Shown in pieces: positions 60,273 through 64,000 of a DNA stretch of 64,000 nt (position 1 is the first letter of the stretch; the number at the start of each line of letters is the position of its first letter). Source of the DNA: Alteromonas sp. M12 (GTDB taxonomy: Bacteria > Pseudomonadota > Gammaproteobacteria > Enterobacterales > Alteromonadaceae); contig NZ_CP144164.1 of NCBI RefSeq assembly GCF_037478005.1, forward strand, positions 3,472,001-3,536,000, in the 5' to 3' direction. The notes below the pieces were generated by a model. The model saw only the letters and a program-made list of their open reading frames with translations, had not been told where the DNA came from and ran no database searches. Position numbers and translations under genes: made by a program.

Positions 60273-60602
60273 TTTTCCCTAGTGACCTACATTTATCGTT
60301 TTTAGAATGTCCTGAACCTGATTGTCTCTTATCGATAAAGAGCAAGTCAATCAGTTACTTAATTAACAACACGATAACAACGAATTGGGTAAAAAAACCA
60401 AACCACAATCAAAATAAAAGGAAAATAGACAATCACGACTGATGGCCGCGTTAGAACAAGCATGACAACCTAAATTAATGGCCTAGGATGCTATTGCCTC
60501 TTATCTAGAAAGTATTGATTGTGTTCAAGGCAGATATTTGATTGATAAAAAGCCAATTTAAGCGTTAAATAATCTTTCAAACCTAAACATAGAGACGTTG
60601 TC
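60273..60602. other. Intergenic region with a degraded reading frame
   Basis: Between divergent genes. On the plus strand 60421-60561 reads coding-like apart from two internal stop codons: an opening of about 13 codons ending LMAALEQA, then a stop, QPKLMA, a stop, and finally DAIASYLESIDCVQGRY. This looks like the remnant of a lost gene. I do not recognise the parent protein. The rest must hold the promoters. Confidence 0.3.
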
Positions 60603-61718
60603 GTGAAAAGAGTGACTGGATTAATATGGATATTGTTAGTTAGCTTTAGTATTTCTTTTTCGGCAAACGCTGAACGTGTTTATGAAAAGCAAGAACCTCC
60701 CCGCGAGCTGACGGCCGAGCAAGCAACATTGGCCGCCAGTAATTATAAGAAGTACTGTTCATTGTGTCATGGTGATGATCGCGAAGGCCATAAAAACGAC
60801 CACGCACCTTCGTTACGTAGCAAAAGTTTATTTGAATCGGGCGTTCCACACTCAATATTACGTCCTATGTCTTATGGTCGCCACGGCACTGCCATGGGGG
60901 GTTACTTAGATGAAGTGGGCGGCCCCATGACGTTGGATGAAACTTGGGATCTAACGTATTGGTTATTCTGGCAGTCTGGGGCGCAGAGAGTAAAACTGAG
61001 TGAAAACCCTGTGAATGGCGATATAGTTAAAGGAGAGACTATTTATCAGCAAAATTGTACCACTTGCCACGGTGAAAACGGCGAAGGTGTTACCGCTCCG
61101 GCGCTTTTTAACCCCTCTTTTTTAGCTCACAATAAAGATGAATTTATTCGTTACGCCATCGAAAAAGGTCGCGAAGATACGCCCATGCTATCCTTTTCCG
61201 ACAAATTATCAGAAACTGATATTGATAATCTCACTGCCTTTATTCGCAGTAAAGCCAGTGATGCAAAAATCACTAAAGTGCCACTAAAAGAAATCCCTTC
61301 ACCTGATCAGTACGTTATTAATCCGCAAGGTGAAGATCCTTCATTTAACTTAGATCAAGGCAAATATGTTTCCTCTAAAGCGCTGTATAGGGCCATGCAG
61401 GCTAAAAAGCGTATGGTGCTGATTGATACGCGGGTCACTTCTGTGTGGCAACGGGCGCATTTAGCTGGCTCAGTACCATTTCCTTACTATTCTGATATCG
61501 AAAAGCGCGTTGGAGAAATGCCAAAAGATGTATTAATCGTGGGATATTGCTCTTGCCCTCGAGCGGCGGCAGAGTACGTTATGGATCAGTTTAACCAAGC
61601 AGGTTATGCCAATACCGCTGTGTTGTATGAAGGGATTTTTGGCTGGATGAATTTAGGTTATCCGGTAGTACGTGCAGAGGGGCTAGAATCCTTAGCGGAA
61701 ACGCCGCAAGGACATTAA
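60603..61718 (+). CDS. Diheme cytochrome c fused to a rhodanese domain
   Basis: Exported protein of 371 residues starting with GTG. The signal peptide ends SFSANA. There are two cytochrome c domains, with heme sites CSLCH (Cys52, Cys55, His56) and CTTCH (near residue 153), then a C-terminal rhodanese domain (about 255-360). That domain has the catalytic Cys near residue 316 in GYCSCPRAAAE, along with DTRVTSVWQRAHLAGSVPFPYY and LYEGIFGWMNLGYPV. It likely moves electrons and sulfane sulfur together in the periplasm, for instance in thiosulfate or sulfide chemistry; the exact reaction is unknown. A strong terminator follows. Confidence 0.88.
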   Translation: MKRVTGLIWILLVSFSISFSANAERVYEKQEPPRELTAEQATLAASNYKKYCSLCHGDDREGHKNDHAPSLRSKSLFESGVPHSILRPMSYGRHGTAMGGYLDEVGGPMTLDETWDLTYWLFWQSGAQRVKLSENPVNGDIVKGETIYQQNCTTCHGENGEGVTAPALFNPSFLAHNKDEFIRYAIEKGREDTPMLSFSDKLSETDIDNLTAFIRSKASDAKITKVPLKEIPSPDQYVINPQGEDPSFNLDQGKYVSSKALYRAMQAKKRMVLIDTRVTSVWQRAHLAGSVPFPYYSDIEKRVGEMPKDVLIVGYCSCPRAAAEYVMDQFNQAGYANTAVLYEGIFGWMNLGYPVVRAEGLESLAETPQGH

Positions 61719-61745
61719 TCTATTATATCTGTTTTTAGTTCATTG

Positions 61746-61777
61746 GCCATGTTAACTGATGTTAACATGGCTTTTTT
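61746..61777 (+). terminator. Strong terminator of the cytochrome-rhodanese gene
   Basis: GCCATGTTAAC and GTTAACATGGC form a perfect 11-bp stem with a TGAT loop, followed at once by six T residues. Textbook rho-independent terminator, 28 bases after the stop; the convergent DUF2721 gene ends right behind it. Confidence 0.92.
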
Positions 61778-62222
61778 AATAGTCTTTGTATGATGGAATT
61801 TTAAGGGAAGCGTTAGCCACACTGACTTCTAAGAAAAACGAAATCAATCCACCGGTGATAAGCACCATTCCCAGAATAAACATCGAAATAATAGTCGTAT
61901 CCAAATTCACCACAGTCAATCCATTCATCAGCAATAAAATAACATCCAGACACACGGTCACAGCTGCTGCTGTTAAAAACGTAACAGCCCAGTTGGCAAA
62001 GCGCATTCTGCGGCGTAGGGCTTTTAATTCATTTTTAGCTTTTTCGGTAATCTTAGATGGGTCAACATCACCAATTCGTTCAAAGTAACGAGCCCGATCA
62101 ATGATCCTCGCTAAACGGCCGGTCATGACGTTCATCATTTGACCCATACCAACAATTAAAAACACCGGTGCCAGTGACAATTGAATCAGTTCAACAGCAG
62201 ATTCATTTAAATTAAGTTCCAT
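61776..62222 (-). CDS. DUF2721 membrane protein
   Basis: Small inner-membrane protein of 148 residues with three hydrophobic segments: LAPVFLIVGMGQMMNVMTGR at the start, and WAVTFLTAAAVTVCLDVILLLMNG and TIISMFILGMVLITGGLISFFLEVS later. Between them is the basic helical NRLARIIDRARYFERIGD-like linker typical of DUF2721. This family is common in proteobacteria and cyanobacteria and its function is unknown. It is monocistronic and convergent with the cytochrome-rhodanese gene. Confidence 0.8.
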   Translation of the reverse strand: MELNLNESAVELIQLSLAPVFLIVGMGQMMNVMTGRLARIIDRARYFERIGDVDPSKITEKAKNELKALRRRMRFANWAVTFLTAAAVTVCLDVILLLMNGLTVVNLDTTIISMFILGMVLITGGLISFFLEVSVANASLKIPSYKDY

Positions 62223-62344
62223 TACTTCCCCATCATTTGATTTGTGATGCTCTTATACCAAATGAATAGTGGAAATGTACAGAACTCTTGACAATGACAC
62301 CTAAAAAACCGCGCAACGCTTAGTCAATGCAAACATCTTTGACA

Positions 62345-63193
62345 TTATCTACTGTATTTTTGCAGCGTATGTTTGTAGCTATCCATTTGCATGTAGTCAT
62401 CTAACGCCGAATTAAATTTTTGAACATCCGCTTCAGCTACACTTGACTGGCTGAACATGACGTAAATATCTCCAGTAGTAACTGTAAAGCCATGTTCAAC
62501 AATGTAGTTATCTAATCCTTTTCTGCGCAGTATTGACGCTCCCACAAAGCTATCTTCTAAAAAACCGTCAATATCCATATCTAATAATCGGGCAATATTT
62601 AATTCCCCCATAATACCACTCACAAAGTTACTAGAGGACGCTTTGCTATCTTGCAAAATGGTAATTTGAGGCCCGTAATAGTAGTCACCTACGACGCCTA
62701 TTTTGCTACCATTAGCGATAAACTCATCTATATCATTATAGGCGGCACGCTTTTTATCATCATTGCGTATGTACAATGAAAACTGCTCAGTGCGGTAAGG
62801 TGCACTAAAATACGCGAACTCTTCTCGCGCTGGGGTTTTTGATGCGCCAATGAGCATATCGACGTTACCTAAGCGTAAGTCTTCTAAAAGCGAAACCCAG
62901 GTACCTTGCACATAAGAAACCGTGCATCCCATTTCATTAATAACACCAGTGATAATTTGAATATCGACGCCACTCACCTCACCATCAACGTTGATGTATT
63001 GGTAAGGTTCCCAGATATCAAAACCTAAACTATATGAGCAAAGAGGGGATTCAACTTCGTTATCAGTTGACAGTTGAGAGTCTTTCAAGGGCTGTTCTTC
63101 AGATGTTTGACTTGACAACGTTGCCTGTTGTGGACTGCATGCAATTAAGGCAAAAGACAAACTCATTACTAATAGCATTTTAAGCATTTTCAT
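62345..63193 (-). CDS. Substrate-binding lipoprotein (amino-acid type solute-binding protein)
   Basis: Periplasmic binding protein of about 282 residues of the family-3 (glutamine/lysine-type) fold. The lipobox is LIAC at the end of MKMLKMLLVMSLSFALIAC; ATG 63193 is chosen because a perfect GGAGG lies 9 bases before it. The body has LGFDIWEPYQYINVDGEVSGVDIQIITGVINEMGC, VSLLEDLRLGNVDMLIGASKTPAREEFAYFSAPYR, and IGVVGDYYYG, all typical of this fold. No permease or ATPase gene is adjacent, so it could instead serve as a sensor domain partner or orphan binding protein. Ligand unknown. Confidence 0.85.
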   Translation of the reverse strand: MKMLKMLLVMSLSFALIACSPQQATLSSQTSEEQPLKDSQLSTDNEVESPLCSYSLGFDIWEPYQYINVDGEVSGVDIQIITGVINEMGCTVSYVQGTWVSLLEDLRLGNVDMLIGASKTPAREEFAYFSAPYRTEQFSLYIRNDDKKRAAYNDIDEFIANGSKIGVVGDYYYGPQITILQDSKASSSNFVSGIMGELNIARLLDMDIDGFLEDSFVGASILRRKGLDNYIVEHGFTVTTGDIYVMFSQSSVAEADVQKFNSALDDYMQMDSYKHTLQKYSR

Positions 63194-63384
63194 AATGGTG
63201 GCCTCCATAAATAAACCACCCTAAGTTTAAGTCAGAATTCTAAATTTGCTATTTTTAAACTAGCTTTAACAGCATTCCATCTGATGTAGTCACGTAAGTT
63301 TCAGTTATTTAATACAAATTTTCTCTGTAACTCTTTTTTAGGATATTCTACTATTCCACCGTGGCACATCAGTTGGGGAAATTA

Positions 63385-64000
63385 ATGGATAAACAAGTCA
63401 GTTCTAGATCAACAAGTCAAAAAGCATTACGAATCAATCTCGACGAAAAAAAATACGGGACTATTGTTGAAATAGGCGCAGGACAAGAGGTTGCCAGACA
63501 ATTTTTCATAGCCGGCGCGGCAGCCGGAACCATAGCTAAAACAATGTCTGCCTATGACATGGTTTTTTCAGATGCTATCTATGGCGTGCAACAAGACGGA
63601 CGTTATGTGAGCCAAGCTCGCGTTCAAGCAATGATGGAACAAGAATTCGATTTAGTCGTAGATCGAGTTGGCAATATTCGCTCTAAAAGTTCTCGTTATT
63701 TTGCCTATGCCGCAACAGTAGCTGCTAAGAGCTTTGGCCGCAAAAACGAATGTCACGCTTGGATTGGTATTCGTATTCAAATGTACCCTGGTGCAGAGCC
63801 TTCTGATATCAAAGTACATGTGCGCATGTTTGACGACAATGCTGAAGCTCAGCAGCAAGCATTAGGCGTAATTGGTGTGAACTTAATATACGCTGCTTAT
63901 TTCTATTTTGAAGATCCTAAAATGATTATCGATTCATTAACCGATAATATAAAACCTAACCGTGTTGAAATTGATTTTATCGACTTCAAAGGTCCTTACT
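63385..64000 (+). CDS. Conserved protein of unknown function (truncated by window end)
   Basis: Open frame from ATG 63385, with GGGGA six bases upstream, running off the right edge after 205 codons. The sequence MDKQVSSRSTSQKALRINLDEKKYGTIVEIGAGQEVARQFFIAGAA shows strong coding character, including the IGAGQEVARQFF and AGTIAKTMSAYDM blocks and a later ECHAWIGIRIQMYPG. I recall homologues of this type being annotated inconsistently, so I assign no function. No signal peptide or membrane segment is seen in the visible part. The 3' end and any downstream neighbours are outside the window. Confidence 0.65.
   Translation, partial: MDKQVSSRSTSQKALRINLDEKKYGTIVEIGAGQEVARQFFIAGAAAGTIAKTMSAYDMVFSDAIYGVQQDGRYVSQARVQAMMEQEFDLVVDRVGNIRSKSSRYFAYAATVAAKSFGRKNECHAWIGIRIQMYPGAEPSDIKVHVRMFDDNAEAQQQALGVIGVNLIYAAYFYFEDPKMIIDSLTDNIKPNRVEIDFIDFKGPY

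Noticed and set aside
62345..63193. Part of a complete ABC importer
   Set aside because: No permease or ATPase gene lies on either side.

Overview
The window is a chromosomal segment of a marine gammaproteobacterium, most likely Alteromonadaceae close to Paraglaciecola, Glaciecola or Aliiglaciecola. I infer this from the low-GC gammaproteobacterial gene style, the YggN, YdgA, DUF3718 and DUF2891 genes, TonB receptors, sulfatases and DUF1080 proteins. No marker gene is present that would fix the genus.

The left end (1-13 kb) is mostly conserved: queE and queC (divergent), rdgB and hemW (overlapping), a YggN-like protein, two adjacent DUF1566 cell-surface proteins, and a PAS protein coupled to a CheY-CheC regulator. 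It also carries a DUF945 protein, one CAU tRNA and a divergent LysR/SDR pair with a perfect inverted repeat between the genes. A 49-bp tandem hairpin array lies at 8563-8837.

From 14 to 31 kb the DNA is accessory. Two REP-associated tyrosine transposases (RAYT), a decayed third copy and several solitary REP-like ends sharing GACAGCCAC surround the genes. Between the first transposase and the decayed copy lies a sulfated-glycan locus. It has two secreted sulfatases on the plus strand facing a fused DUF1080-cytochrome c-sugar dehydrogenase lipoprotein and a second DUF1080 protein on the minus strand. A similar 34-bp sequence occurs upstream of both transcription units. A TPR diguanylate cyclase, an orphan pilin and an MFS exporter follow.

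At 31.1-35.6 kb three overlapping genes encode two related polytopic membrane proteins, each ending in a C-X2-C-X10-C-X2-C zinc ribbon, and a soluble protein with an N-terminal Cys cluster. I recognise no known system in them. They are the best candidate here for something undescribed.

From 35.7 to 42.2 kb are ordinary single genes: a TIGR01777 epimerase, a second pilin, cytochrome b561, a nitroreductase, DUF2891 and a glutaredoxin. From 42.4 to 53.1 kb a minus-strand catabolic operon runs regulator (PrpR-like, sigma-54), TonB receptor, CaiB CoA-transferase, HMG-CoA-lyase-like aldolase, HyuA, HyuB, ending in a strong terminator. Its substrate is unknown.

The right end has a membrane LytTR regulator with an inverted repeat upstream, a TonB receptor with a Tat lipoprotein of the M24 peptidase fold, a diheme cytochrome c-rhodanese fusion, a DUF2721 protein, a solute-binding lipoprotein and a gene cut by the window edge. 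Function calls rest on motifs read by eye; no searches were run.
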